Shown piece by piece: positions 9,911 through 19,663 of a stretch of 40,374 nt of DNA (position 1 is the first letter of the stretch; every line of letters starts with the position of its first letter). The DNA is taken from the NCBI GenBank assembly GCA_947628745.1, contig CANRBB010000005.1, positions 1-40,374 of the forward strand, in the 5' to 3' direction. The stretch is from an uncultured Bacilli bacterium. Its GTDB lineage: Bacteria; Bacillota_I; Bacilli_A; RF39; UBA660. The translations under genes were made by a program, and so were the position numbers. The notes under the pieces are model-generated. The model saw nothing but the letters and a program-made list of their open reading frames with translations, searched no databases and was not told where the DNA came from.

Positions 9911-11215
9911 ATGATTCCAACTGTTGCTTTAGTAGGTAGACCCAACGTGGGTAAAAGTACTCTATTCAATAAAATGGTGGGGAAAAGAGTTTCCATCATT
10001 GAAGATATACCTGGTGTTACGAGAGACCGTATTTATGAGCAGGTAGTATATGAAGATTATAAATTTAATTTAATTGACACCGGTGGTATAGATGTATCAC
10101 AGGAAATATTTAATAATGAAATAAGAGTACAAGCAGAGATTGCTATTGAAGAAGCTGATGTAGTCGTTTTTGTGGTAGATGGCCTTGAGGGTTTAACATT
10201 AAATGATTTAGCAGTAAGAGATATTCTTCGCAAATGTAATAAAAAAGTTATTGTCGCTATTAATAAAGCTGATGGTAAGGCTACGAATGACAATATCTAC
10301 GACTTCTATGAATTAGGGTTTGAAAATTATGTACTAATAAGTGCTATACATAACACGGGTTATAATGATTTATTAGATATGATTTGTAGTAATTTTTCAA
10401 AGGTACAAAGTGAAGAACAGGATGAACGATTAAAGTTTTGTATAATAGGTAGACCAAATGTAGGAAAAAGTAGTCTTATGAACGCTCTCTTAAATGAAGA
10501 ACGTGTGGTAGTTAGTAATATAGCTGGTACTACTCGTGATTCTATTGATTCCGTTGTCAAATACAATAAAGAAGAATTTGTGGTTATTGATACTGCCGGT
10601 ATGAGAAAAAAAGGGAAAATATTTGAGGCCGTGGAAAAATATAGCCTAGTTAGATCAATGTTAGCGATAGATAGAAGTGATATTTGCCTAGTCGTAATAA
10701 ATGCAGAAGAAGGAATTAAAGAACATGATAAGCATATTGCTGGATACGCTATTGAAAAAGGTAAAGGTCTGATATTTGTTGTAAATAAATGGGATACGAG
10801 AAATGATATAACCATTAATGATTTCACAAAATTAATGAGATCTGAATTTCAGTTTGCAACCTATGCTCCAATTGTTTTCCTATCAGCGTTAACTAAAAAG
10901 AGAATTAATACTTTAATGCCAGAAGTAGTCAAAGTTGGGGAAAATATAAGGAAAGAAATTAAAACCAATTTGCTTAATGATGTTATCATGGATGCCTATC
11001 AGCTTAATATTCCACCTAGTTACAAAGGAAAAAGACTTAAAATTTACTTTACAAGCCAAACTGGAATTAAACCTCCAAAGTTTACTTTTAGAGTAAATAA
11101 TAAAGGATTGGTACATTTTTCTTATGAGAGGTATTTAGAAAATAAGATAAGAGAAAATTTTGATTTAGTAGGAACACCTATTACATTACAATTTAAAAAT
11201 AGAAAGGACATATAA
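9911..11215 (+). CDS. der: Ribosome-biogenesis GTPase Der (EngA)
   Basis: Two GTPase domains: GRPNVGKSTLFNK/DTGG and GRPNVGKSSLMNA/DTAG; AGGAGG RBS. Confidence 0.98.
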   Translation: MIPTVALVGRPNVGKSTLFNKMVGKRVSIIEDIPGVTRDRIYEQVVYEDYKFNLIDTGGIDVSQEIFNNEIRVQAEIAIEEADVVVFVVDGLEGLTLNDLAVRDILRKCNKKVIVAINKADGKATNDNIYDFYELGFENYVLISAIHNTGYNDLLDMICSNFSKVQSEEQDERLKFCIIGRPNVGKSSLMNALLNEERVVVSNIAGTTRDSIDSVVKYNKEEFVVIDTAGMRKKGKIFEAVEKYSLVRSMLAIDRSDICLVVINAEEGIKEHDKHIAGYAIEKGKGLIFVVNKWDTRNDITINDFTKLMRSEFQFATYAPIVFLSALTKKRINTLMPEVVKVGENIRKEIKTNLLNDVIMDAYQLNIPPSYKGKRLKIYFTSQTGIKPPKFTFRVNNKGLVHFSYERYLENKIRENFDLVGTPITLQFKNRKDI

Positions 11216-11216
11216 T

Positions 11217-11405
11217 ATGATTTTTAATTTTTTTAAAAAAAATAATAAAGAACAAGCATTAAAGGAGCTTGAGGGCTTGAAAAAATCTTATGAATTCTTA
11301 AATGAAAGATATCAAAAAAAGGCAATAACTCTAGAACAGTTTAGAATTCAGTGTGAATCTTTAACAAAAAAGATAGATAAATGTGAGAAAATTATAGGTA
11401 AATAA
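11217..11405 (+). CDS. Small charged helical protein, unknown function
   Basis: 62-aa ORF immediately after der, predicted coiled coil. Confidence 0.6.
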   Translation: MIFNFFKKNNKEQALKELEGLKKSYEFLNERYQKKAITLEQFRIQCESLTKKIDKCEKIIGK

Positions 11406-11453
11406 TAGCAAGAAAGAAAGACCTCGACATATGATATTATAGGAGGTTTTTTT

Positions 11454-11693
11454 ATGTTTGGAGATAGTTTTTTTAAAAGAGTTGAGAAAAAAACAAACGT
11501 AGATAAGGATACTATTTTATCTCTTGCGAAAAAAATACAAGATGGAAATATGAAAGATGAAAAGACTTTAAGAGAAGTAGTTAGTGAAATAAGTACTTTA
11601 ACAGGTAGAGAAGTATCAAAGGAGAAAGAGGATAAAATAGTAAAAACAATAATGAACGATAACGTTCCAAATGATATTGATAAAATGTTTTAG
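11454..11693 (+). CDS. Stage VI sporulation protein F-like protein
   Basis: FFKRVEKKTNVDKDTILSLAKKIQDGNMKDEKTLREVVSEISTLTGREVSKEKEDKIVKTI resembles the SpoVIF family; AGGAGG RBS. Confidence 0.75.
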   Translation: MFGDSFFKRVEKKTNVDKDTILSLAKKIQDGNMKDEKTLREVVSEISTLTGREVSKEKEDKIVKTIMNDNVPNDIDKMF

Positions 11694-11935
11694 AAAAATA
11701 GCAATATTTTTCTATTTTTTGTAGTGGTTTTAATACGGAGAAAAATCTTTACGTTAGTAATTTATTTTTTATTTTAGGTAGTAATTTATATTTTTACTTT
11801 GATATAGCACTTTTCTTAGTAATCTTTTTTTAATAAATTTTATTAGTATTTTGATAGTTTAATAAGATATTAACCGGTTATTGGTTCTTTTTTAGAAAAA
11901 AAAACATAAGTTTTATTGAATAAAGGAGACAAGAT

Positions 11936-13411
11936 ATGGAAAAGTTAGAAATTATTAAAAATATAGCTGAGAGATCAGGGGGAGATATTTATCTAGGAGT
12001 AGTAGGCGCTGTTAGGACTGGTAAAAGTACTTTTATAAAACGGGTTGTAGAAACATTAATTGTACCAAATATGGAGGATGAATATGAAAAAAAACGTGCT
12101 TTAGACGAGATTCCACAATCAGCTCAAGGTAAAATGGTTATGACAACAGAACCAAAATTTGTACCTAATAATGCTGCTAAAATTAAAATAGATGATTTTA
12201 GTTGTAATGTACGTCTAATTGATTGTGTAGGATATGTTATTAATAATGCCAAAGGGTTGGAAGATGAAAATGGACCGCGAATGGTTAAAACCCCGTGGTA
12301 TGATGAAGAAATTCCTTTTGTAGAAGCGGCTGAAGTTGGTACGGAAAAAGTTATTAAAGATCATTCAACTATTGGAATTGTTGTAACTACTGATGGTTCG
12401 ATTGGTGATTTTACAAGATCGGACTATATTGAAGCTGAAAATCGAGTTATTACAGAGTTAAAAGATATTAATAAACCTTTTATAATTGTTTTAAATACAA
12501 CTCATCCTACTCTTCCTGAAACGCAAAGATTGGCGGAAGCTATTAAGGAAGAACATAATGTGCCTGTTATTCCAATGAATGTTGATACAATGAACGAAAT
12601 TGATATGTATAAAATTTTGAGAGAAGCTTTATATGAATTCCCAGTATTAGAAATAAAGGTAAATATGCCGGAATGGATAGCTATACTTGATTATGATAAT
12701 CCTCTTAAGAAAAAATATATTGAAATGATTAAGGAGAGTATAGTTGAGGTTGATAAACTACGGGATGTAGAAAATATTACTAAGCATTTTGTAGACTGTG
12801 AAGAAATTGAAAAGGCTTATGTGTCTGATGTCGACCCTAAGACGGGTATTATTACAATTAATTTAACGGCACCAAGTGAACTGTATAATACAACATTGTC
12901 AGAAATTATAAATATAGATGTCAAAAGTAAAGCCGATTTACTTAAACTATTCCAGGATTTTTCAACAGCAAAAAGAGAGTATGATAATATCAAGTATGCA
13001 CTAAAGATGGTAAAACAAACTGGTTATGGAGTAGCTGTTCCATCACTTAATGATATGAAATTGGAAACTCCTGAAGTTATTAAACAAGGTCCTAGATACG
13101 GGGTTAAGCTTAAGGCCGTGGCACCATCTATTCATATGATAAAAGTAGACGTAGAAAGTACTTTTGAACCGATTATAGGTAGTGAGGTACAAAGTAAAGA
13201 GCTTATTGATTATTTAATGAGGGATTATAAAAAAGATCCAACAAGTATTTGGCAAAGTGAAATTTTTGGTAGAAGTCTTGATAATATTGTTCAAGAGGGT
13301 ATTCAATCTAAAATTAATCTTATGCCAGACAACATTCGTTTTAAATTACAACAAACTCTTTCTAAAGTAGTTAATAAGGGCTCAAATAATATGATTGCTA
13401 TTGTACTTTAA
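11936..13411 (+). CDS. spoIVA: Stage IV sporulation protein A (spore coat morphogenetic ATPase)
   Basis: IAERSGGDIYLGVVGAVRTGKSTFIKRVVETLIVPN...DEIPQSAQGKMVMTTEPKFVPN, hallmark of SpoIVA. Confidence 0.98.
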   Translation: MEKLEIIKNIAERSGGDIYLGVVGAVRTGKSTFIKRVVETLIVPNMEDEYEKKRALDEIPQSAQGKMVMTTEPKFVPNNAAKIKIDDFSCNVRLIDCVGYVINNAKGLEDENGPRMVKTPWYDEEIPFVEAAEVGTEKVIKDHSTIGIVVTTDGSIGDFTRSDYIEAENRVITELKDINKPFIIVLNTTHPTLPETQRLAEAIKEEHNVPVIPMNVDTMNEIDMYKILREALYEFPVLEIKVNMPEWIAILDYDNPLKKKYIEMIKESIVEVDKLRDVENITKHFVDCEEIEKAYVSDVDPKTGIITINLTAPSELYNTTLSEIINIDVKSKADLLKLFQDFSTAKREYDNIKYALKMVKQTGYGVAVPSLNDMKLETPEVIKQGPRYGVKLKAVAPSIHMIKVDVESTFEPIIGSEVQSKELIDYLMRDYKKDPTSIWQSEIFGRSLDNIVQEGIQSKINLMPDNIRFKLQQTLSKVVNKGSNNMIAIVL

Positions 13412-13430
13412 AAATGTCTTAGGACATTTT
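13411..13430. terminator. Bidirectional hairpin terminator after spoIVA
   Basis: AAAATGTC-ttag-GACATTTT followed by T run. Confidence 0.8.
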
Positions 13431-13880
13431 TTATATTTTATCCATTTCTAATTCATCATCAGATATGATTGTTCCATATTCAATATATTTAGTAATATCC
13501 TCTATATTATTTATATCTATGTAGTAGTAATTGTTGTAAAAATAGATTGGTGTTAAGTTTTCGATAAAAGAATAGTCAGCAACCTTTAAATAAAAACTTT
13601 TATTAAATAAAATGATTATTTTTAAGTCAATATCAGCGTTGGTATAAGTTTCTTCTTCTAATTGGATAGCCACTATATTTATGCCAGCTTTGTGCGGATA
13701 TACTTTTACTTTGTATAAACCTCTTATGGGTAAAAGAAATTTTTTCCTTATTTTATAAAAAAGTTTTTTGATTATATCTACTACTTGTTCTTTGTCTTGC
13801 CAATCTACATTAGGGAATAATTTATCTTGAATAAATATCTTTAATTCTTCATCTATCATTTCAATTTTCACATCGCTCAC
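13431..13880 (-). CDS. Hypothetical protein; possible divergent MecA-like adaptor (weak)
   Basis: 149-aa ORF; N-terminal KIEMIDEELKIFIQ...GLYKVKVYPHKAGINIVAI and C-terminal LTPIYFYNNYYYIDI..YIEYGT recall the MecA layout by eye. Confidence 0.7.
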   Translation of the reverse strand: MSDVKIEMIDEELKIFIQDKLFPNVDWQDKEQVVDIIKKLFYKIRKKFLLPIRGLYKVKVYPHKAGINIVAIQLEEETYTNADIDLKIIILFNKSFYLKVADYSFIENLTPIYFYNNYYYIDINNIEDITKYIEYGTIISDDELEMDKI

Positions 13881-13904
13881 CTATGGTATGATATGAAAAA
13901 AAGC

Positions 13905-14498
13905 TTAAATGGTTTCATCCAATAAGCTTTCTATTTTTTTTAATACTTCTTCTCGTCCTAGTTTAGTAACACTTGAGAAAACTATAATGTCATCCCCTAC
14001 TACTAAGTCAATAGTATCCATAATTTGTTTGAGACATCTTTCTTTTTTACTACCCCCTACTTTGTCGGACTTTGTTGCGACAATGGTTACTGGTAAATTG
14101 TAGTATTTTAAAAAATTATACATTAAAACATCATCTTCAGTAGGTTTGATTCTAAAGTCAACTAACATGAAAACCCTTTTTAATTGGCTTCGTTTTTCCA
14201 AATATTCTTCTATCATCATACCAAATTTCTGTTGAGTCTTTTTTTCAACATTGGCATAACCGTATCCTGGTACGTCAATTAAGTAAAATTCGTTATTAAC
14301 CCTGTAAAAATTTAGGGTTTGCGTCTTTCCAGGCCTTGAGGATGTATGTGCTAAATTTTTTCGATTCAGTAAGGCATTTATGAAACTACTTTTTCCAACA
14401 TTACTTCTTCCTACTAATAAAAATTCAGCATCAATGCTATCTGGATATTGGCTACGTCTTGTTGCAAGGATTTCTAAGTCAGCGCTTTTAATCGTCAT
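13905..14498 (-). CDS. engB: Ribosome-biogenesis GTPase YsxC/EngB
   Basis: GRSNVGKSSFINALLNRKNLAHTSSRPGKTQTLNFY, DVPGYGYA. Confidence 0.97.
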   Translation of the reverse strand: MTIKSADLEILATRRSQYPDSIDAEFLLVGRSNVGKSSFINALLNRKNLAHTSSRPGKTQTLNFYRVNNEFYLIDVPGYGYANVEKKTQQKFGMMIEEYLEKRSQLKRVFMLVDFRIKPTEDDVLMYNFLKYYNLPVTIVATKSDKVGGSKKERCLKQIMDTIDLVVGDDIIVFSSVTKLGREEVLKKIESLLDETI

Positions 14499-15456
14499 AA
14501 CGGTCCTCCTCTGTGTTATTTTTTAAATATTTTTCTAGATTTTGATCAAGGTCTTTTATCAACTTGTCAGCTTCTTTGAAAGTTGCTACACGAGCCCCAC
14601 TGGCCATTTTATGCCCACCACCATTATATTTTTCAGCAATTTTATTTATGATTGGTCCTCTCGAACGGATGGAAATTCTTATAACTTCGCTCTTGATATC
14701 TTCGGTTATGGTAACCCATACATAAATTCCTTCAATAAAATTAAAGTTGTTGATTAAGTTACCCGCAGCGGCACTATCCACATGAAATTCTTCTATTAAA
14801 TCATTTGTGATTTTGATATAACCAACACCATGTTCTGTGACAATCATATTTTGTGAAATATAACCTTCTAAGCGTACTTCACTTAGTGGTCTTAAATATA
14901 AATTTCTATATAATTTTTCCACATCCATGTCATATAATTTCAAATATTGTGAAACAAGTCTAAAAGTTTTTTCAGTACAAGAATTAAACAAGAAGCGATT
15001 AGAGTCGCTAACTAAGCCATAGTAAAGGGTTTCAGCGATTTCTTTGTTACATTCTAATTTAGTGTTTAAGAACATATCCATTATTATTTCTGCTGTTGAT
15101 GAAGCCTTATCGTCGATTAGTTCTAGTCCTCCAAAATCTTCTATAAAAGGGTGATGATCTATTTTTATAACATAATCATAATTTTCAAACTCTATTGAAT
15201 CAGCTCTTTTTTTATCAGGAAGATCTACAACGATTAATAGGGCATTCTCTAATTCTTCCAATTTATCTAATTTGCCTATGTAGGAAAATTTAGTGCTACC
15301 ATTACCAACCGCTAAAACTTTTTTTTCAGGAAAAGTTAGTTTGATTGAATCTCGTAAGGCAATTTGACTTGCCATGGCATCTGGATCAACGCCAATATGA
15401 CGTGCTATGACGATGTTATTATATTTCTTGATATATTTGTAGATTTGTTTATACAT
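14488..15456 (-). CDS. DHH/DHHA1 phosphoesterase, NrnA-like
   Basis: ARHIGVDPDAMASQIAL, IDHHPF, SSTAEI, C-terminal GGGHKMASGA. Confidence 0.9.
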   Translation of the reverse strand: MYKQIYKYIKKYNNIVIARHIGVDPDAMASQIALRDSIKLTFPEKKVLAVGNGSTKFSYIGKLDKLEELENALLIVVDLPDKKRADSIEFENYDYVIKIDHHPFIEDFGGLELIDDKASSTAEIIMDMFLNTKLECNKEIAETLYYGLVSDSNRFLFNSCTEKTFRLVSQYLKLYDMDVEKLYRNLYLRPLSEVRLEGYISQNMIVTEHGVGYIKITNDLIEEFHVDSAAAGNLINNFNFIEGIYVWVTITEDIKSEVIRISIRSRGPIINKIAEKYNGGGHKMASGARVATFKEADKLIKDLDQNLEKYLKNNTEEDRYDD

Positions 15457-15471
15457 TTTATCACAACCATT

Positions 15472-16656
15472 CTAACTATTTTTACTTAGAAATAATGTGT
15501 CTCTTGCTATCATAAGTTCCTCATTAGTAGGAATGATATAGATTGCTATCTTGGAATCATCGGTACTAATTTTTTGAATCTGTTCAGGATGATTATTTTT
15601 TTCTAAATCTATTTTTACGCCAAGGCAAGCTAAATTTTCACAAACTTTTTGGCGCGTTGGTATACTATTTTCTCCAACACCCGCTGTGAAGCAAATAACG
15701 TCAGCTCCGCCTAAAAGAACATAGTATTGTGCAATATAGTTGGTAATAGCACGGCAATATTTATTAAAAGCTAGCAAGCATTTTTCGTCACCATTATTCA
15801 TACCATCTATAACATCTCTCATATCACTACTTTTCTCACTCATACCAATTAGTCCTGATTGTTTATTTAGATTTTCAATGGCTTCACCAATATTAAGTCC
15901 TTCTTTTTCCATGATATAAGGTAATATTGAGGGATCGATATCACCTGATCTTGTACCCATTATAATACCAGAAAGTGGGGTAAAGCCCATAGAGGTATCA
16001 ATACATTTTCCATCTTTTACAGCAGTTATAGAGCCACCATTTCCAATGTGACAGATAATTGCTCTGAGGTCATTTCGCCCCATAATTTTGCTAATTTCTT
16101 CACTAATATAGCGATGAGAGGTTCCATGAGCTCCATACTTTCTTACTTTATATTCTTTGTACCATCTGTAAGGAGTTGCATAAAGGTATTGCTCTTTATC
16201 CATGGTACTATGGAATGTGGTGTCAAAAACAGCAACCATTATAGTATTTGGTAAAACATCTCTAAAAGCCTTTATTGCTGTTGCTTGTGGTGGATTATGT
16301 AAAGGGGCAAAGTCTCTTAGTTCATATAAATCATCAATTACTTTATCATCAATAACAACTGACTCATGATACTTTTCTCCTCCTGCTGTAACACGATGTC
16401 CTATACCTTCTATTTCATCTAAAGAGTTAATAATATTTAAATCTATTAATTTTTCCATCAGTATTTTGACAGCTGCTTCATGATCTGGCATTTCAACTTG
16501 TTGTTCAATTTTTTCATTACCATATTTAATGATATAATTACTATTTTCAATTCCAATTCTTTCAAATAAGCCACTGGCTATTACTGCCTCAGTATCCATG
16601 TTGAATAAACTGAATTTTAATGAACTACTTCCTGCATTTATAGACATTATTTTCAT
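15472..16656 (-). CDS. ackA: Acetate kinase
   Basis: MKIMSINAGSSSLKFSLF, GHRVTAGGEKY, HGTSHRYIS, GTRSGDIDP. Confidence 0.98.
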   Translation of the reverse strand: MKIMSINAGSSSLKFSLFNMDTEAVIASGLFERIGIENSNYIIKYGNEKIEQQVEMPDHEAAVKILMEKLIDLNIINSLDEIEGIGHRVTAGGEKYHESVVIDDKVIDDLYELRDFAPLHNPPQATAIKAFRDVLPNTIMVAVFDTTFHSTMDKEQYLYATPYRWYKEYKVRKYGAHGTSHRYISEEISKIMGRNDLRAIICHIGNGGSITAVKDGKCIDTSMGFTPLSGIIMGTRSGDIDPSILPYIMEKEGLNIGEAIENLNKQSGLIGMSEKSSDMRDVIDGMNNGDEKCLLAFNKYCRAITNYIAQYYVLLGGADVICFTAGVGENSIPTRQKVCENLACLGVKIDLEKNNHPEQIQKISTDDSKIAIYIIPTNEELMIARDTLFLSKNS

Positions 16657-16834
16657 ACGTAAAATCACATTCCTTTCTGCTCTTTTCATTTTTTAATACT
16701 TATAAAGTACATATAGTATATAGAGATTAATAAAATTAATTTCCTAATGATAAGTATTTCAAATTGTAATATCACTTCTTCCAACATATAATATTATACT
16801 ATAAAAAGTAAAAATTTCATAGAAAAAAGAAAGC

Positions 16835-17104
16835 CTAGTAACCAATATCTTTAAAATAAGTTATTAAACTTTCTTGGATAATTAAAATATTGTGATATAT
16901 TTTTACTAAGTTGTCATTTTCACTATCTACATTTTGTGAGTTATAGGTTATTAAATCATTACTGGTAGGATTATTATCAAATTGAAGTACAATATCTAGC
17001 ATCTTTTTGATTTTTTCCAATTCAGCATAGATTTCTTTTTTCTTAGACTCAGTGTCTAAGTCATAAAATTTTGATATTAGTGTTTTAAATTCTTTATTTT
17101 CCAT
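16835..17104 (-). CDS. Hypothetical small helical protein
   Basis: 89-aa ORF 8 nt downstream of the next gene; no recognised domain. Confidence 0.6.
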   Translation of the reverse strand: MENKEFKTLISKFYDLDTESKKKEIYAELEKIKKMLDIVLQFDNNPTSNDLITYNSQNVDSENDNLVKIYHNILIIQESLITYFKDIGY

Positions 17105-17112
17105 TTTTTCAC

Positions 17113-17835
17113 CTATTTCATATCGTTTAAGTGGGCTAATCTTTCTCTTATTGAGGAGTCATAATTTTGCTTAGCTGTTTCGAACGTGATGTCGGTATTA
17201 TCGATGTAATCTGTTTTAAATATCTCTTTTAATATACGATTTTTTGGTTCTTGCTTTGTGGATGGGCTATAACTTGAATAGTCGATTTTTTCATTTAATT
17301 TTTGTTTGCTTTCCATCTTGGATGTTTCATCGTATATGCCTAATTGTTTTTGTTTTTCTATGATTTTTTCACGGTAGTCAGCTTGATATATTTTTTGAGT
17401 ACAATAGTTTCTAATACAGGTATTTAAGCCTTCAGCAATACCGTATTTGTTTATCTCAGTGGCAAGATTGTTGCCAACTTTTGCATATTTATCGTCCTCT
17501 GTTATTTTACCATTAGGGCTTTTGGCTAAAGCAACTAGTTTGGATCTTCTGATTAAAACATCTGATATTTCTGCTTTAGCTATTAAAGCTCTGGTTACTT
17601 GGGAATTAATATCATTAGTTATATTAGTTAATTCATCTATGGTAAGATTATATAAATCATCTTTAGTATGAGAATTAATAATTTTATTAAAATACTCTTT
17701 AATGGCGACGGTATTTATACCACGTTTCTCTAATTCTTCAATAACAATATCAAAACCACCAGCTTTAACCGCTTCTGCTTTTAAGGCTGATTCTTTTATT
17801 TGTTGTTTATAACTACTAATTACGATATCTTCCAT
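17113..17835 (-). CDS. Hypothetical helical protein
   Basis: Start MEDIVISSYKQQ with AAAGGGTG RBS; no recognised domain. Confidence 0.7.
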   Translation of the reverse strand: MEDIVISSYKQQIKESALKAEAVKAGGFDIVIEELEKRGINTVAIKEYFNKIINSHTKDDLYNLTIDELTNITNDINSQVTRALIAKAEISDVLIRRSKLVALAKSPNGKITEDDKYAKVGNNLATEINKYGIAEGLNTCIRNYCTQKIYQADYREKIIEKQKQLGIYDETSKMESKQKLNEKIDYSSYSPSTKQEPKNRILKEIFKTDYIDNTDITFETAKQNYDSSIRERLAHLNDMK

Positions 17836-18073
17836 ACGCAACACCCTTTTTCTATCTATCATAATTATATGGTTAAAAGATATTAAAGTCAAATGAAACA
17901 TAATTTATAATAGAGCTTTGATTATCAAAGTAAAGGTAATTTTTATAAGATGTACTAGATTTAATATGGTATATATTTATAAAATTCAATTTGTTTTGAT
18001 TAGATTAAGAATTTACACTATTATGAATAAAATTTTATAACTATGATTTTGGTAAACATTAACTATTAAAAAA

Positions 18074-18092
18074 GATAGGCTTTTCGCCTATC
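18074..18092 (-). terminator. Terminator of the SASP gene
   Basis: GATAGGC-gaaaa-GCCTATC followed by T run on minus strand. Confidence 0.85.
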
Positions 18093-18112
18093 GAGTAAGT
18101 TATAAAAATCTA

Positions 18113-18325
18113 TTATTTATTTGAATAACTTCCGCTAACTTGATTTAAACCATTTTGAACAAGTCTACGTGTAATTTCACCACCTACTGAACCATTAGCA
18201 CGGCTAGTAGCATCAGCTCCTAAATTAACACCAAATTCGTTAGCTATTTCATATTTCATTTTTTCAATAGCTTGTTTAGCACCAGGAACTTGCATTTTCA
18301 TTTGAGAGTTACTTCTGTTTGTCAT
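18113..18325 (-). CDS. Alpha/beta-type small acid-soluble spore protein
   Basis: [53 protein letters not shown]. Confidence 0.97.
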   Translation of the reverse strand: MTNRSNSQMKMQVPGAKQAIEKMKYEIANEFGVNLGADATSRANGSVGGEITRRLVQNGLNQVSGSYSNK

Positions 18326-18347
18326 TTATTTTCACCTCCTACACTAT

Positions 18348-18376
18348 TAGAATGTGTAAGAGTCAATTTTTCATAC
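18348..18376 (-). promoter_or_regulatory. Sigma-G-like forespore promoter of the SASP gene
   Basis: GTATG-N17-CATTCTA, close to consensus GHATR-N17/18-CATHHTA, just upstream of the RBS. Confidence 0.75.
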
Positions 18377-18394
18377 AGTTTTTTTATTGGAAAT

Positions 18395-19576
18395 TTATAA
18401 CAATTCGTTAATATCTTCTATATCTCTTATTTTTATAGTATTAATGTTTTCAATAATATTAGCAATAATTGTTTCATAGTCAAAATTTTTTTCCATTTCT
18501 TCACATAGCTTTAAATTAGGATTTATAACTGGATGTTTGGGAACAAATATAGTACAGCAGTCTTCGTATGGTAAAATACTTGTTTCATATGTATCTATTT
18601 TTTTTGCTATATCTATTATCTCTAGTTTATCTAAACAAGCTACTGGTCTAATAATAGGAAGACTAGTTACTTTATTAATGACTTGCATACTTACTAGTGT
18701 TTGACTGGCAACTTGTCCAATACTTTCTCCGTTAACAATAGCATATGCTTTATATTTTTTAGCTAATTTTTCCATAATTCTGTACATCATACGTCGCATT
18801 ATAGTTATTACATAATCTTGATGACAATTTTTATAAATTTCTTCTTGTAGATGTGTAAAATTAACTATATGTAAATTGATTGTATCTGTATAATTTATCA
18901 ATTTTTTTGTTAAAGTGATTACCTTTTGTCTAGCATTTAAGCTAGTATGAGGAATAGCTTCAAAGTAGACACAATCTAATTTAACTCCCCTTTTTAAAGC
19001 TAGGTAACCTGCTACTGGTGAATCTATACCACCACTTAGCATTAACAAAGCACGTGGTTGGCTACCGACAGGATAACCTCCACTTCCTTTGAATGTATCT
19101 GTATAAATATACGTGTTTTTAGAAGTTATTTCAACTTTTAAAAGTAATTGTGGGTTGTGGACATCTACTTTTATATTTTTAATATTTTTAAGAATGAGAG
19201 CGCCAATATTTTTAGCAAAAGTTGGGCTATCATAAGGAAAAGATTTATCTGATCTTTTAACTTCTACTTTAAAAGTATCGAATGTTTTAGTGGATAAAAC
19301 TTCTAAAATTTTTTGTGAAATATCTTCAATATTAGTATTTGTTATATAAGCAAGATGATACGTGTAAATGCCAAAGATATTTTTTAAAATTGCATTTATT
19401 TGTGAAAAATCATTATCATTAAAGAAAATTAACATTCTAGATAAATCTTTAACTATTTTGATATTAAAATTATTTAATTTGTGTTCTATATTATTGGTTA
19501 AAGTTTTAATAAAAAAATTACGATTACCTTTTTTGGTAGTTAATTCTCCGTACTTTATTAATATTACTTGATTCAA
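18395..19576 (-). CDS. thiI: tRNA 4-thiouridine sulfurtransferase ThiI (TTG start)
   Basis: THUMP region, PP-loop LMLSGGIDSPVAGYLALKRGV, NGESIGQVASQTL; GGAGGCG RBS before TTG. Confidence 0.95.
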   Translation of the reverse strand: MNQVILIKYGELTTKKGNRNFFIKTLTNNIEHKLNNFNIKIVKDLSRMLIFFNDNDFSQINAILKNIFGIYTYHLAYITNTNIEDISQKILEVLSTKTFDTFKVEVKRSDKSFPYDSPTFAKNIGALILKNIKNIKVDVHNPQLLLKVEITSKNTYIYTDTFKGSGGYPVGSQPRALLMLSGGIDSPVAGYLALKRGVKLDCVYFEAIPHTSLNARQKVITLTKKLINYTDTINLHIVNFTHLQEEIYKNCHQDYVITIMRRMMYRIMEKLAKKYKAYAIVNGESIGQVASQTLVSMQVINKVTSLPIIRPVACLDKLEIIDIAKKIDTYETSILPYEDCCTIFVPKHPVINPNLKLCEEMEKNFDYETIIANIIENINTIKIRDIEDINELL

Positions 19577-19624
19577 AATATCGCCTCCAAGTCATTATAA
19601 TATACTAAATCAGGTTATAAAATC

Positions 19625-19652
19625 AATAAAATGTACTTGCGTACATTTTATT
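19625..19652 (-). terminator. Hairpin terminator after ezrA
   Basis: Perfect 12-bp stem AATAAAATGTAC/GTACATTTTATT, loop TTGC. Confidence 0.8.
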
Positions 19653-19663
19653 ATTCAAATTTT

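Noticed and set aside
16835-17835. Toxin-antitoxin pair or defence operon
   Set aside because: No toxin, nuclease or DNA-binding motif visible; gene sizes alone are not evidence.
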